DNA from: Lachnospiraceae bacterium
GTDB taxonomy: Bacteria > Bacillota > Clostridia > Lachnospirales > Lachnospiraceae
Direction: 5' to 3'
DNA: 42,666 nucleotides
Assembly (NCBI GenBank): GCA_024695575.1
Contig: JAILHY010000043.1
Coordinates: 1 to 42,666, forward strand
Shown: positions 15,967 through 24,473 of the stretch, piece by piece
How the letters are laid out: every line of letters starts with the position of its first letter
Numbering within the stretch: position 1 is the first letter of the stretch
Translations under genes and position numbers: made by a program
The notes under the pieces: model-generated
Told to the model about the DNA's origin: nothing
The model's input: only the letters and a program-made list of their open reading frames with translations
The model's database searches: none

Positions 15967-17058
15967 ATGCTTATTATTCATTGTGCCGATCTTCATTTGG
16001 ATTCAAGACTAAGTACCAATCTTTCCAAAGAACTCGCATCTGACAGGCGCAGGGAGCTTACGGAGAATTTCAAAAGACTTACGGACTACGCGGCGGAGCA
16101 AAACGTTCGCGCGGTTTTGATCTGCGGTGACATGTTCGATACGGGGCGTGTCACCAAATTTACCGAGAACATGGTCCTTAATTCAATTAAGGATCACCCC
16201 GGTATTTCTTTTTACCTTCTTAAGGGCAATCATGATTCCGAGAGTTTCATTGATGAACTTTCCGATATTCCGGATAATCTCTTTCTTTTTGATGACAGCT
16301 GGAAAGAATACGATCTTGATGGCATAAAGATTCACGGCGTCGAGTTAACGTCCGCCAATTCACAGTCTGTTCAGCAGAATTTCGCACCGGATCCTTCCAA
16401 AGTAAATATTGTCATGCTCCACGGTCAGGAAGCGGAAACTGCGTCCAAAGACAAGGCGGAGACCATCAATTTAAGGCTCTTTAAGAATAAGGGAATTAAC
16501 TATCTGGCTCTTGGGCATGTTCACGAGTATAAGTCTTGTGAGCTTGATTCCATGGCGAGATACTGCTATCCGGGATGTTTGGAGGCTCGCGGCTTTGACG
16601 AACCCGGGGATCACGGATTTGTGCTTCTTGATGTCGATACGGAAACCGGCAGCGTTAAGGATTCTTTTGTTTCTTTTGCCAAAAGAAAGGTATACCTTGA
16701 GCAGGTGGATATTTCCGGGCTTAACAATACATTTGATATCGCCGAGCGGGTAAAAGAAACTCTCCATGGCTCAGAGGCGCAGAGTAAGGACATGGTAAAA
16801 GTGATCCTTACGGGCGAAGTGGACGTTGAATGCGAGAAGGATTTAAGGTTCATCGCGGCTTCCATAGGGGATGATTATTATTTTTCCAAGGTTTCGGATG
16901 AAACGAAGCTGAAAGTATCCATGGAAAGCTACATTAACGACATGACTTTAAAGGGCGAGTTTGTAAGGACCGTTATGGCGGATGAATCTCTGTCGGACGA
17001 CAGAAAAGCTGCCATAGTAAGGACCGGACTTGAGCTTTTCTCGGAGGTGCGCTCATGA
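15967..17058 (+). CDS. SbcD-like DNA repair exonuclease (metallophosphoesterase)
   Basis: This 363-residue calcineurin-like phosphoesterase has the full two-metal motif set: DLHLDS near residue 8, ICGDMFDTG, KGNHDSES, MLHGQE and GHVHEYK. The arrangement matches the SbcD/Mre11/YhaO family, where the nuclease works with an SbcC/Rad50-type ATPase. That partner is encoded immediately downstream with an ATGA overlap. The ribosome site TTAGGAGATTG precedes the ATG. The expected role is processing of DNA ends or hairpins in the cytoplasm. It is shorter than Escherichia coli SbcD (400) but typical for clostridial YhaO-like proteins. Confidence 0.88.
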   Translation: MLIIHCADLHLDSRLSTNLSKELASDRRRELTENFKRLTDYAAEQNVRAVLICGDMFDTGRVTKFTENMVLNSIKDHPGISFYLLKGNHDSESFIDELSDIPDNLFLFDDSWKEYDLDGIKIHGVELTSANSQSVQQNFAPDPSKVNIVMLHGQEAETASKDKAETINLRLFKNKGINYLALGHVHEYKSCELDSMARYCYPGCLEARGFDEPGDHGFVLLDVDTETGSVKDSFVSFAKRKVYLEQVDISGLNNTFDIAERVKETLHGSEAQSKDMVKVILTGEVDVECEKDLRFIAASIGDDYYFSKVSDETKLKVSMESYINDMTLKGEFVRTVMADESLSDDRKAAIVRTGLELFSEVRS

Positions 17059-19403
17059 GGATAATAAGCTGTAATATCGCCAATTTCGGCAAACTTCATG
17101 ATCTTAAGCTTTCTTTTACCGAGGGGCTCAATCGGATCGAAGAGCGTAACGGCTGGGGAAAGTCTACTCTCAGCGCCTTTGTGAAGGCCATGCTCTACGG
17201 ACTTGAAGGTGACGGCAAGCGTGATGAGACCGTATGCGAAAGAAAACACTATAAGCCCTGGCAGGGCGGGACTTTCGGAGGCTCTCTTGTTTTTGAAGCA
17301 GGTGGCAAGCGCTACGAGGTTTTCAGATCCTTTGGGAGCAAATCAGCAGACGACGTGTTTGAACTTAGGGATTATGACACCAAGCTTGTAAGTTCGGATT
17401 ATACTGAGAAACTGGGCGAAGAGCTCTTTAAGATTAACGCGGATTCTTTTGCAAGGACCGTTTTCATCAAACAAAGTGAGGCAGGGTATTCCGATGCCAC
17501 CGCGGACATTAACGCTAAGCTTGGAAACATTTCGGATCACCTGGATCTTAACCGCTTTGATACCATTGAAGCTAAGATCAAGGACGAGTTAAACGCATTA
17601 AGCGCTACCCGCAAGACCGGCGAAATATACAAGTTAAAGGACAGCGTCACGGAACTTAAAGCTAGGATATTGGCCGATTCCGATGCCTCAAGCGGGGCTG
17701 ACAGTATAAGGGCGCGAATTGACGAGTCCAAAAAGAAGATAGCATCCCTTACTGAAGAGAAAGCAAAGCTTACGGAACTTAGAAAGCAGGCATCCCTGAA
17801 TCTTAAGAGAAAGACGGACAGGGAAACCATTGATAACCTTATAAAAGATCTTAAGGCAAAAGAAGTTTCCTTAAACGAAGCAAAGGAAAGCTTAAATTAT
17901 CACGGAACGGGCGAAGTTTCCGATTCCATTAATCTTATTATGGAAAGATCCGCTTCACTTTCAAAGCTAAGAAAGACTATGGCGGGTTTTGAACTTTGCA
18001 GCGAGGAAAGGGAAGAGCTATCTTCCTACAGAAACAGGATCAAGGATCCGGAAGCCGCCTTAAAACAGGTTGAGGAGGCTACTGCCGCTGTCTATTCCGT
18101 GGCTTCTTTTGACAGGGAAGCGGGAGAGAAGGATAAGCAGGCCGGAGACCTTGATTTCGAACGTACCGAACTCATCAAAAAGAAAAAGTCTGCAAAGGCT
18201 GTATTTTTCCTTGCACTGGGAAGTGTTCTTCTTGTTGCGGCGGTACTGTTCCTTAAGGATTATCTTAAAGAAAACGTAGACAGCGGAAAGCTGTTTGTGA
18301 TGCTTGGCGCAGGAGCGGGGCTTATTTTGCTTGATCTGATAGTATGTTTACTCCGCGTGAATGCTGGAAACCGCGACATTGCCATGCTTGATTCAAGGAT
18401 AGCAAAGCTTGATTCAGAGATTAAGGAGCTTGACGATAAGATAGGCAAATCAAATCTCCTGGCTGAGTCCGTGCTTACGGGAAACGGCATGCTTTATAAC
18501 CCCGAGACCGTTTCTGCGGATCTTAAGATCCTGTATCGGGATTGCCACGATTATAACGTCCTTCTTGAAAAAGAAAAACGCCTCATAGACAACGACAGGA
18601 CAGAAGAGTGCGAGGCCCTGGTTTCGGAGATAAAGAGTTACTTTTTCGACTTCGGTCTGTCTGTTAATGAGGACGAGTTTAACGCAGCGCTTTCGGGACT
18701 TATGCGTAAGAGCGAAGCTTACATGTCAAGTAAGGGCTTGTATTCAGACGCCCTTGCCCGTAAGGAAGAATTTGAGCAAAACCACGATGTTGAGGAACTG
18801 TTAAAGGATCAGGAGGACGATATCCCGGCTCTTGAAGAGATCGATGCAAGAGAAAGAGCATTGGACAGTGAGATCAAGATCGTAAACGACAATCTTTCTA
18901 TAGATAAAAGACAACTGGAAGCCTTTATGGAACGGATCGAGAACGTGGATGAACTTGAGGACAGGCTTGACGCAGTTAAGGAAGCAATTGCCGATAAGAG
19001 CGAGAGAGTAAGCCTCCTTGAAGGCGCCAGGGATTACTTATTAAAGGCAAAAGAAAACCTTGCAATGCGATACATAGGCCCCCTGTGGGAGAGTTTCTCA
19101 AGTTATTACAGGCACATCACGGGTAATGACGCATTGGACTACACCATGGACGCTAACCTCAATCTTTCGGTAAGTGACGGAAGTCTGCTTCATTCAACGG
19201 GTTTTTTGAGTGACGGTTACAGGGATCTTACAGGTGTCTGTATGAGGCTTGCCCTTGCGGACGCCATGTACCCCGGCGAAAAGCCTATGCTCATTCTTGA
19301 CGATCCTTTCGTAAACCTTGACAAGGTCAATCACGAGGGCGGAATGAAGCTCCTTGATGCGGTTTCGGGGAGATACCAGGTTCTTTATTTTACATGCAGA
19401 TAA
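17055..19403 (+). CDS. SbcC/YhaN-like AAA ATPase with central membrane hairpin
   Basis: The 782-residue protein has a Rad50/SMC-type ATPase split around a coiled coil. The N-terminal P-loop reads ERNGWGKST (N32-T38), a Q-loop KQSEAG lies near residue 142, and the C-terminal Walker B is LILDDPFVNLD with the final YFTCR. Between them are long charged coiled coils broken by two hydrophobic segments (about 378-398 and 411-432), which would anchor the protein in the membrane or fold as a hairpin, as in YhaN-type proteins and unlike E. coli SbcC. The position normally held by glycine at the P-loop start is glutamate. With the upstream nuclease (ATGA overlap) it should form an end-processing complex. 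Confidence 0.85.
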   Translation: MRIISCNIANFGKLHDLKLSFTEGLNRIEERNGWGKSTLSAFVKAMLYGLEGDGKRDETVCERKHYKPWQGGTFGGSLVFEAGGKRYEVFRSFGSKSADDVFELRDYDTKLVSSDYTEKLGEELFKINADSFARTVFIKQSEAGYSDATADINAKLGNISDHLDLNRFDTIEAKIKDELNALSATRKTGEIYKLKDSVTELKARILADSDASSGADSIRARIDESKKKIASLTEEKAKLTELRKQASLNLKRKTDRETIDNLIKDLKAKEVSLNEAKESLNYHGTGEVSDSINLIMERSASLSKLRKTMAGFELCSEEREELSSYRNRIKDPEAALKQVEEATAAVYSVASFDREAGEKDKQAGDLDFERTELIKKKKSAKAVFFLALGSVLLVAAVLFLKDYLKENVDSGKLFVMLGAGAGLILLDLIVCLLRVNAGNRDIAMLDSRIAKLDSEIKELDDKIGKSNLLAESVLTGNGMLYNPETVSADLKILYRDCHDYNVLLEKEKRLIDNDRTEECEALVSEIKSYFFDFGLSVNEDEFNAALSGLMRKSEAYMSSKGLYSDALARKEEFEQNHDVEELLKDQEDDIPALEEIDARERALDSEIKIVNDNLSIDKRQLEAFMERIENVDELEDRLDAVKEAIADKSERVSLLEGARDYLLKAKENLAMRYIGPLWESFSSYYRHITGNDALDYTMDANLNLSVSDGSLLHSTGFLSDGYRDLTGVCMRLALADAMYPGEKPMLILDDPFVNLDKVNHEGGMKLLDAVSGRYQVLYFTCR

Positions 19404-19420
19404 GTCATAGCCATAATACA

Positions 19421-19442
19421 CAAAAAACACCTGCGTTTTTTG
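19421..19442 (+). terminator. Weak A/T-rich terminator-like hairpin
   Basis: CAAAAAAC, a 6-base loop and GTTTTTTG form an 8 bp stem just after the SbcC-like gene. The T-run is in the stem itself and no GC-rich stem is present, so termination here is uncertain. Confidence 0.3.
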
Positions 19443-19480
19443 GGATTGTGGATAATTGTATACAATAATGCAAAAATCCG

Positions 19481-19508
19481 TTGACACGGAACTTCCCCTT
19501 GGTATAAA
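19481..19508 (+). promoter_or_regulatory. Promoter for the aminotransferase gene
   Basis: A perfect TTGACA (19481-19486) is followed after 16 bp by TATAAA (19503-19508). Predicted transcription start is around 19515, giving a leader of about 28 bases before the ATG at 19544. A TATAAT at 19510-19515 is too far from the -35 box to be preferred. Confidence 0.6.
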
Positions 19509-19543
19509 TTATAATCGTCAACTATCAGACTGTGGAGGAAGCC

Positions 19544-20743
19544 ATGTCACTTACATTATCTGTTAAGGCTCAGGCCGTTAAACCTTCTTCGACCCTTGCC
19601 ATCACTGCAAAAGCCAAGGAACTTAAAGCAAGCGGTGTGGACGTGGTAGGATTCGGAGCGGGAGAACCTGATTTCAATACCCCCAAGAACATCTGCGATG
19701 CAGCAATTAAGGCCATTGATACAGGCTTTACCAAATATACACCCGCATCGGGAACCAACGAACTTAAGGCTGCGATTTCCCGTAAGTTCAGAGATTTCAA
19801 CGGGCTTGATTATGCCCCCAACCAGATCGTAATTTCCAACGGAGGAAAGCACGGTCTTTCCAATGTGTTTGACGCTATCTTAAATCCCGGCGATGAAGTT
19901 ATCATCCCGGCACCTTATTGGCTTTCTTATCCCGAAATGGTTAAGCTTTCCGACGGTGTGCCCGTATTCGTATACGGAACCAAGGAAAACGGATATAAGA
20001 TCACGGCTAAACAGCTTGAGGCTGCGATTACCGACAAGACCAAAGCACTTGTCCTTAATTCCCCCAACAACCCCACCGGTATGGTTTATTCCCGCAAGGA
20101 GCTCGAGGCCATTGCCAAGGTTGTTGTAAAACGTGACATATATGTGGTTGCGGATGAGATGTACGAAAACCTTATCTACGACGATGCAGAGCATGTAAGT
20201 ATCGCAAGCCTCGGCAAGGACATCTACGAAAGAACCATTACCTGTTCCGGTCTTTCCAAGGCCTATGCCATGACCGGCTGGCGTATCGGATATACAGCCT
20301 CTTCAGTTGAGATTGCGAAGCTCATGTCCGCTATCCAGTCCCATGCCACCAGCAACCCCAATTCCATCGCGCAGTATGCTTCCGTTGAGGCGTTAAACGG
20401 CCCTCAGGACACCATCGAAAAGATGCGCAAGGAATTTGACAAGAGAAGACTCTATATGTACGAGAGAGTTAAACTCATGCCCTATGTGGACATCTTAAAG
20501 CCCCAGGGTGCGTTCTACCTCTTTATCGATATCAGTGAAGTCCTTAAAAAGAAATACAAGGGCGAGAAGATAAAGGATGCCAAGGATTTCGCGTCGAAGC
20601 TCCTTGAAGAAAGAGCGGTTGCGGTAATCCCCTGCGGAGATTTCGGTTTCCCTGAGCATATCAGATTATCTTATGCGATCAGCATGGAGCAGATCACGAA
20701 GGGACTCAACAGGATAGAGGAGTTCTTGAGAGAACTGAAGTAA
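19544..20743 (+). CDS. aspC: Pyridoxal-phosphate aspartate/aromatic aminotransferase (class I)
   Basis: The 399-residue fold-type I aminotransferase has the family markers GFGAGEPDFNTP, NSPNNPTGMVYSRKEL, the PLP lysine K239 in SGLSKAYAMTGWRIGY, and a C-terminal RLSYAI substrate-arginine motif. It should transfer amino groups between aspartate and 2-oxoglutarate, linking oxaloacetate to amino-acid synthesis. Prephenate aminotransferase activity is possible in this subgroup. The ATG at 19544 follows GGAGGA at close spacing; an in-frame GTG at 19532 overlaps that site and is rejected. It is a single-gene unit with its own promoter and a strong terminator. Confidence 0.88.
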   Translation: MSLTLSVKAQAVKPSSTLAITAKAKELKASGVDVVGFGAGEPDFNTPKNICDAAIKAIDTGFTKYTPASGTNELKAAISRKFRDFNGLDYAPNQIVISNGGKHGLSNVFDAILNPGDEVIIPAPYWLSYPEMVKLSDGVPVFVYGTKENGYKITAKQLEAAITDKTKALVLNSPNNPTGMVYSRKELEAIAKVVVKRDIYVVADEMYENLIYDDAEHVSIASLGKDIYERTITCSGLSKAYAMTGWRIGYTASSVEIAKLMSAIQSHATSNPNSIAQYASVEALNGPQDTIEKMRKEFDKRRLYMYERVKLMPYVDILKPQGAFYLFIDISEVLKKKYKGEKIKDAKDFASKLLEERAVAVIPCGDFGFPEHIRLSYAISMEQITKGLNRIEEFLRELK

Positions 20744-20759
20744 ATAACCGAGTTTTTTA

Positions 20760-20790
20760 AAAGAACCGCGTAAGGCGGTTCTTTCTATTT
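20760..20790 (+). terminator. Intrinsic terminator of the aminotransferase gene
   Basis: AAAGAACCGC (20760-20769), loop GTAAG, GCGGTTCTTT (20775-20784) form a perfect 10 bp stem followed by CTATTTC. The tail is only moderately T-rich. Confidence 0.8.
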
Positions 20791-20801
20791 CATTATCTGT
20801 A

Positions 20802-21183
20802 TGAATGTGACGCTTCCGAAACGAGCATAAAGCACTTGAATGTCACGCATCCTCGAAAACAAGCAGTTCTCCTCGGACACGCTTGCGCTAATGTCCTCGC
20901 GCAACGGGCTCAACCGCCCCTGCTTCGCAGGGTTCTAAGCTCGTGGAGAACCTCGCTAAGAACCGGTCGCTGTGGAAAGTCCTGCGGAGAACTCTTCTTT
21001 CCGAGTCTGCTGTCCTATCAACAACATAAGCGAACGGAGCAGCAAATTGATTTCGCAGGCTTTGCGAAACGTATGCCGTGTGGCTTTTACGGCGGGCACA
21101 CGGGATTCGCACCCGCCGAGAAATCACTATTTGCTGGCCGGTAGCGTACTGTTCATAACTTTTTGCAGTTCGCGTGAGCGTAT
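20802..21183. repeat. Mosaic intergenic repeat, copy B (382 bp)
   Basis: Copy B shares its left end with copy A (TGAATGTGACGCTTCCGAAA, 20802-20821, then C and a gapped match through AGCACTT) and its right end (ACTTTTTGCAGTTCG then GTGAGCGTAT at 21157-21183). The interior differs and carries the 21 bp segment at 20847-20867 inverted relative to copy A. Together with the next feature it fills the 674 bp between the aminotransferase terminator and the XerD gene. No credible gene is seen in it; from 21184 to 21331 the sequence is AT-rich with nothing I recognise. Confidence 0.8.
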
Positions 21184-21331
21184 CCTTTATGTATGAATCA
21201 ACAATTTTTGTTAAATAATTCTTTCACATTCATTTTCCTATATGTAGTACATCTTTAGTTCACATAATCCGACATATGGTATTTCCATTCCGAGAGCCTC
21301 GAAATCCGCATAAATCCTGCAAAATTTCTGT

Positions 21332-21388
21332 TTGCAATTCTCAAAATTACCCTATATAATTATTTTGCGGTTAACATATTTCGTTAAC
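21332..21388 (+). promoter_or_regulatory. XerD promoter with paired GTTAAC sites
   Basis: TTGCAA (21332-21337), 17 bp, TATAAT (21355-21360) makes a strong sigma-A promoter with a start near 21367. Just downstream, two GTTAAC palindromes (21370-21375 and 21383-21388) are separated by 7 bp, placing an operator-like site over the predicted transcription start. Confidence 0.6.
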
Positions 21389-21417
21389 AATAATCTTTTT
21401 GTCCGGAGAGAAACAAC

Positions 21418-22302
21418 GTGGAACGGGAAATCGACGGATTCATCTCATATTTACATAATGTTAAAAAGGTTTCGATCAACACCGAGCTTTCCTACAGACG
21501 CGATCTTAACAAGCTTCGCGCATTTATGGAAGAGCGTGGTGTTGTTTCCGTGTCATCCCTTAATTCCGACAATCTTTCCGAATATATAGCATATCTTCAT
21601 GACAACAATTTCTCTGCGGCTACGGTTTCACGTAACATAGCCTGCATTAAGAGCTTTTCGCATTATCTTAACAAGGAGGGTCTTATTTCTTCCGACATTT
21701 CCACGGGACTTAAAGCTCCCAAGGTAGAGAAGAAGGTTCCCGAGATCCTTACCACCAAGGAAGTAGTCAAGCTCCTTGAACAGCCTAACGGTAACACACC
21801 CAAGGATATAAGAGACAAGGCTATGCTTGAGCTTCTTTATGCTACAGGCATCAGAGTTTCCGAGCTTATAGGACTTAAGCTTTCCGATCTTAACCTTCAG
21901 ATGGGGCTTCTTGCCTGCAAGGATTCAAATAAGGAAAGAGTCATTCCCTTCGGTCACGAAGCCAAGAAGGCTCTTACCGCTTATCTTGGACCGGTGCGTG
22001 ACAGCATGCTTGAGACAGGCACCGAGGATGTTCTTTTTGTAAACTGCAGCGGACAGCCCATGTCCAGACAGGGTTTCTGGAAGCTTATCAAGTTCTACGC
22101 CAAGAAGGCGGGCATTGATGCGGATATAACGCCTCATACATTAAGACATTCTTTTGCAGCTCACCTTGTTGAGAACGGAGCAGACCTTCACGCAGTACAG
22201 GAAATGCTGGGTCATTCGGATATTTCCACTACACTTATCTATGCCAACATGGGTCATTCCAAGTTGCGAGACGAATATCAGAAGGCTCATCCCAGAGGAT
22301 AG
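21418..22302 (+). CDS. xerD: XerC/XerD-family tyrosine recombinase
   Basis: The 294-residue protein has the SAM-like DNA-binding domain (about 1-85, with FISYLHNVKKVSINTELSYRRD split around helix 1) and the catalytic domain. The tyrosine recombinase residues are visible: R146 in ATGIRVSELIGL, a lysine in the DSNKERV beta-hairpin, H240 and R243 in HTLRHSFAAH, H266 in LGHSDISTT and nucleophile Y275 in LIYANM. Length and the ending LRDEYQKAHPRG resemble XerD, which resolves chromosome dimers at dif. The start is GTG with GGAGAG seven bases upstream. It is followed after 2 bp by a cysteine desulfurase gene, probably in one transcript. No mobile element borders are seen, so a housekeeping Xer role is more likely than an integrase. 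Confidence 0.87.
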   Translation: MEREIDGFISYLHNVKKVSINTELSYRRDLNKLRAFMEERGVVSVSSLNSDNLSEYIAYLHDNNFSAATVSRNIACIKSFSHYLNKEGLISSDISTGLKAPKVEKKVPEILTTKEVVKLLEQPNGNTPKDIRDKAMLELLYATGIRVSELIGLKLSDLNLQMGLLACKDSNKERVIPFGHEAKKALTAYLGPVRDSMLETGTEDVLFVNCSGQPMSRQGFWKLIKFYAKKAGIDADITPHTLRHSFAAHLVENGADLHAVQEMLGHSDISTTLIYANMGHSKLRDEYQKAHPRG

Positions 22303-22304
22303 CC

Positions 22305-23450
22305 ATGGAAACTGTATATCTCGACAACGGAGCGACCACTCCAATATGTAAAGATGCAGTGGACGCAATGAATAAGGTGATTTCGGAGGAGTACGGCAAT
22401 CCTTCCGGAGTATATACAAAGGGCGTAGAGGCCAAGGGAATTATAAACAGGGCAAGAACGGATATAGCCGCTTCCCTTAAGGCTTTTGATAATGAGATCT
22501 ATTTTACGTCCGGTGGCTCTGAAAGCGATAACTGGGCGCTTGTGGGGACAGCGCTCAAGGCAGGTAAGGGCCATATAATCAGTACCGCCATCGAACATCA
22601 CGCGGTAATGAATACGCTTAACACATTGGGGTCATTGGGGTACGGTATTTCTTTTGCAAAGCCTGATTCAGGCGGTTTTGTCAGTGCGGACAGCGTATTA
22701 TCGCTTATTCGTCCGGATACTTTCCTCATTTCAATGATGCTTGTTAATAACGAGACGGGTGTTTACCAGCCGGTAAGCGAAGTTGGCGCGGCGGCAAGAA
22801 AGCGCGGTATCATTATGCATACCGATGCGGTTGCAGCTGTCGGTAAAGTGCCTGTTGATGTAAACTCGCTGAATGTTGATCTCTTAAGTGCCAGCGCACA
22901 CAAGTTTCACGGCCCTAAGGGGACAGGATTTCTGTATATAAGGCGCGGAACTCCTATTTCACCATTTATTTACGGCGGCGGCCAGGAAATGGGCATGCGG
23001 GGCGGCACGGAGAACACTCCCTGCGTTGCGGGAATGAACGCAGCTTTAAAGTATTCGGAAAGTCATTTTCTGGATTCTGTCGATAAGCAAAAGAAATTAA
23101 AACAACTTCTTTTTGATTTGATAAAGGAAAAGATCCCGGATGTTAGGCTTAACGGGTATATAGACAGTGATAAGACCGCTCCCTGGTGCTTAAACATAAG
23201 CATTCCGGGTATAGTTGGAACGTCCCTTCTGATATTGCTTGATATGAAGGGAATATGTGCGTCGACAGGTGCAACCTGTAACCAGTCATCAAAAGAGCCG
23301 TCTCATGTTCTGACGGCCATGGGACGGTCAAAAGAAGAGGCGGCATCTTCAATCAGATTTACGTTAAGTTTCGAGAATACTGAGGAAGAGATCCGTTACA
23401 CTGCCGATGTTCTCGCAGAAAGTGTCAGATATCTTCGAAGCATGAATTAA
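22305..23450 (+). CDS. Cysteine desulfurase (NifS/IscS family)
   Basis: The 381-residue class V aminotransferase begins with the family motif VYLDNGATTP, has the PLP lysine K200 in SAHKFHGPKGTGFLY, and the loop TGATCNQSSKEPSHVL with C325 as the persulfide cysteine. It removes sulfur from cysteine for Fe-S clusters and thiolated tRNA. Which acceptor it serves is unclear: no IscU or ThiI gene is adjacent, and the sufC/sufB-like pair lies 15 kb away. C318 seven residues before C325 is an additional cysteine. It starts 2 bp after the XerD stop and overlaps the convergent PHP gene by 4 bp. Confidence 0.88.
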   Translation: METVYLDNGATTPICKDAVDAMNKVISEEYGNPSGVYTKGVEAKGIINRARTDIAASLKAFDNEIYFTSGGSESDNWALVGTALKAGKGHIISTAIEHHAVMNTLNTLGSLGYGISFAKPDSGGFVSADSVLSLIRPDTFLISMMLVNNETGVYQPVSEVGAAARKRGIIMHTDAVAAVGKVPVDVNSLNVDLLSASAHKFHGPKGTGFLYIRRGTPISPFIYGGGQEMGMRGGTENTPCVAGMNAALKYSESHFLDSVDKQKKLKQLLFDLIKEKIPDVRLNGYIDSDKTAPWCLNISIPGIVGTSLLILLDMKGICASTGATCNQSSKEPSHVLTAMGRSKEEAASSIRFTLSFENTEEEIRYTADVLAESVRYLRSMN

Positions 23451-24265
23451 AGCTTCACAAAGGTGGCTGTGCGGTTTTCAAAGGTGCAGTAGTACTTGAA
23501 TCCGCAATCGGCAAGTATATCAGCCGCCACATCAAAATGTGTGCCGACAATCTCGGGGCGGTGGGCATCGGAGCCTACGGTAACGATCTCGCCGCCGAGT
23601 TCTTTATATCTCTTCAGAATATAGGCATTGGGACATGGATTCTTTTTACCCTTGGAAAGGGAACTCATGTTAAGCTCAATGCCTTTTTCATTTTCTATCA
23701 GGTAATTAAGGATATCGTCTATTATGTCTTTGTGTTCCTCAGGCTTATAATCATCCTCGGGATATGGCATGACCCTGGTTGGCATATCCATGTGAGCCAG
23801 AACGTCGAAATTGTTGAATTTCACGATGTTATCACGAATGGCACGGAAATAGTCGCCAAGAGCGCTGCGAATATCGCGGTTTTCAAAGAATTTATTGTCA
23901 TATATATCAAGCCCGTCAATGAAGTGAACAGATCCAAGTACAAGATCAAACTCATGGGAGTGGGCAAGGACTGCGTTCTGCCTGAAAGCTTCGGGAAGGA
24001 GGCCGATCTCTATACCGAATCCCACAAACATTTTGTCCCTGTATTCTTCGCGAAGCTTAAGTATCTCGTAAAGATAGGAATCCACGTTAAGATCCCAGCA
24101 TCCCTTGGGGTACTCGGGGTAATCAGGGGCTTCGAAATCATTATGATCGGTAAAAGAAATATGTTTAAGCCCTTTTGAAAAAGCGGATTCAGCCATTTCC
24201 TTCATGGTGGCTTTCGAGTCAGGACTATAGCTACAGTGTAAGTGCTGGTCTGCAAATATCGGCAT
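23447..24265 (-). CDS. PHP-domain histidinol-phosphatase (HisJ family)
   Basis: The 272-residue protein has the PHP metal-binding motifs: DQHLHCSYSPDSK at the N terminus, FTDHND, GIEIGLLPE, GSVHFIDG, LAHMDMPTR and GSDAHRPEIVG. The spacing fits HisJ/HisK-type L-histidinol-phosphate phosphatases, the penultimate step of histidine synthesis. Other PHP phosphoesterases look similar, and no his genes are nearby, so the substrate is inferred. The start ATG at 24265 has AAGGAGAC upstream on the minus strand, and TATAAT (complement of 24301-24306) provides a likely -10 box. Confidence 0.75.
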   Translation of the reverse strand: MPIFADQHLHCSYSPDSKATMKEMAESAFSKGLKHISFTDHNDFEAPDYPEYPKGCWDLNVDSYLYEILKLREEYRDKMFVGFGIEIGLLPEAFRQNAVLAHSHEFDLVLGSVHFIDGLDIYDNKFFENRDIRSALGDYFRAIRDNIVKFNNFDVLAHMDMPTRVMPYPEDDYKPEEHKDIIDDILNYLIENEKGIELNMSSLSKGKKNPCPNAYILKRYKELGGEIVTVGSDAHRPEIVGTHFDVAADILADCGFKYYCTFENRTATFVKL

Positions 24266-24473
24266 TATTTGTCTCCTTATCTATGATAATCTTTAGTGTT
24301 ATTATACACGTTATGGTAAAATTGTGCAGTCAATACTTGTATTTAATAAGAATTTTATATAAGTCGCTATTGCTTTTTACATATAAATCAATTAAAATAA
24401 TTGCGCTGACAATATTTTGACAATCTTTTGTTTTGGATTGTCGGACAAATAGAATATCCAGGAGGATTTGAAA
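24266..24473. promoter_or_regulatory. Divergent regulatory region between PHP gene and gap
   Basis: This AT-rich 208 bp gap holds a leftward TATAAT (complement of 24301-24306). Rightward, TTGCTT (24370-24375), 17 bp, TAAAAT (24393-24398) is a plausible gap promoter, and a perfect TTGACA occurs at 24417-24422 without a good -10. Overlapping that is an inverted repeat GACAATC (24419-24425) / GATTGTC (24436-24442) with a 10-base loop, within the predicted gap leader. It could be an operator or a leader hairpin. Confidence 0.4.

Noticed and set aside
21418-22302. Tyrosine recombinase as integrase of a mobile element
   Set aside because: Its length and XerD-like C terminus, operon link to cysteine desulfurase, and absence of att repeats, relaxase or phage genes favour a housekeeping Xer protein.
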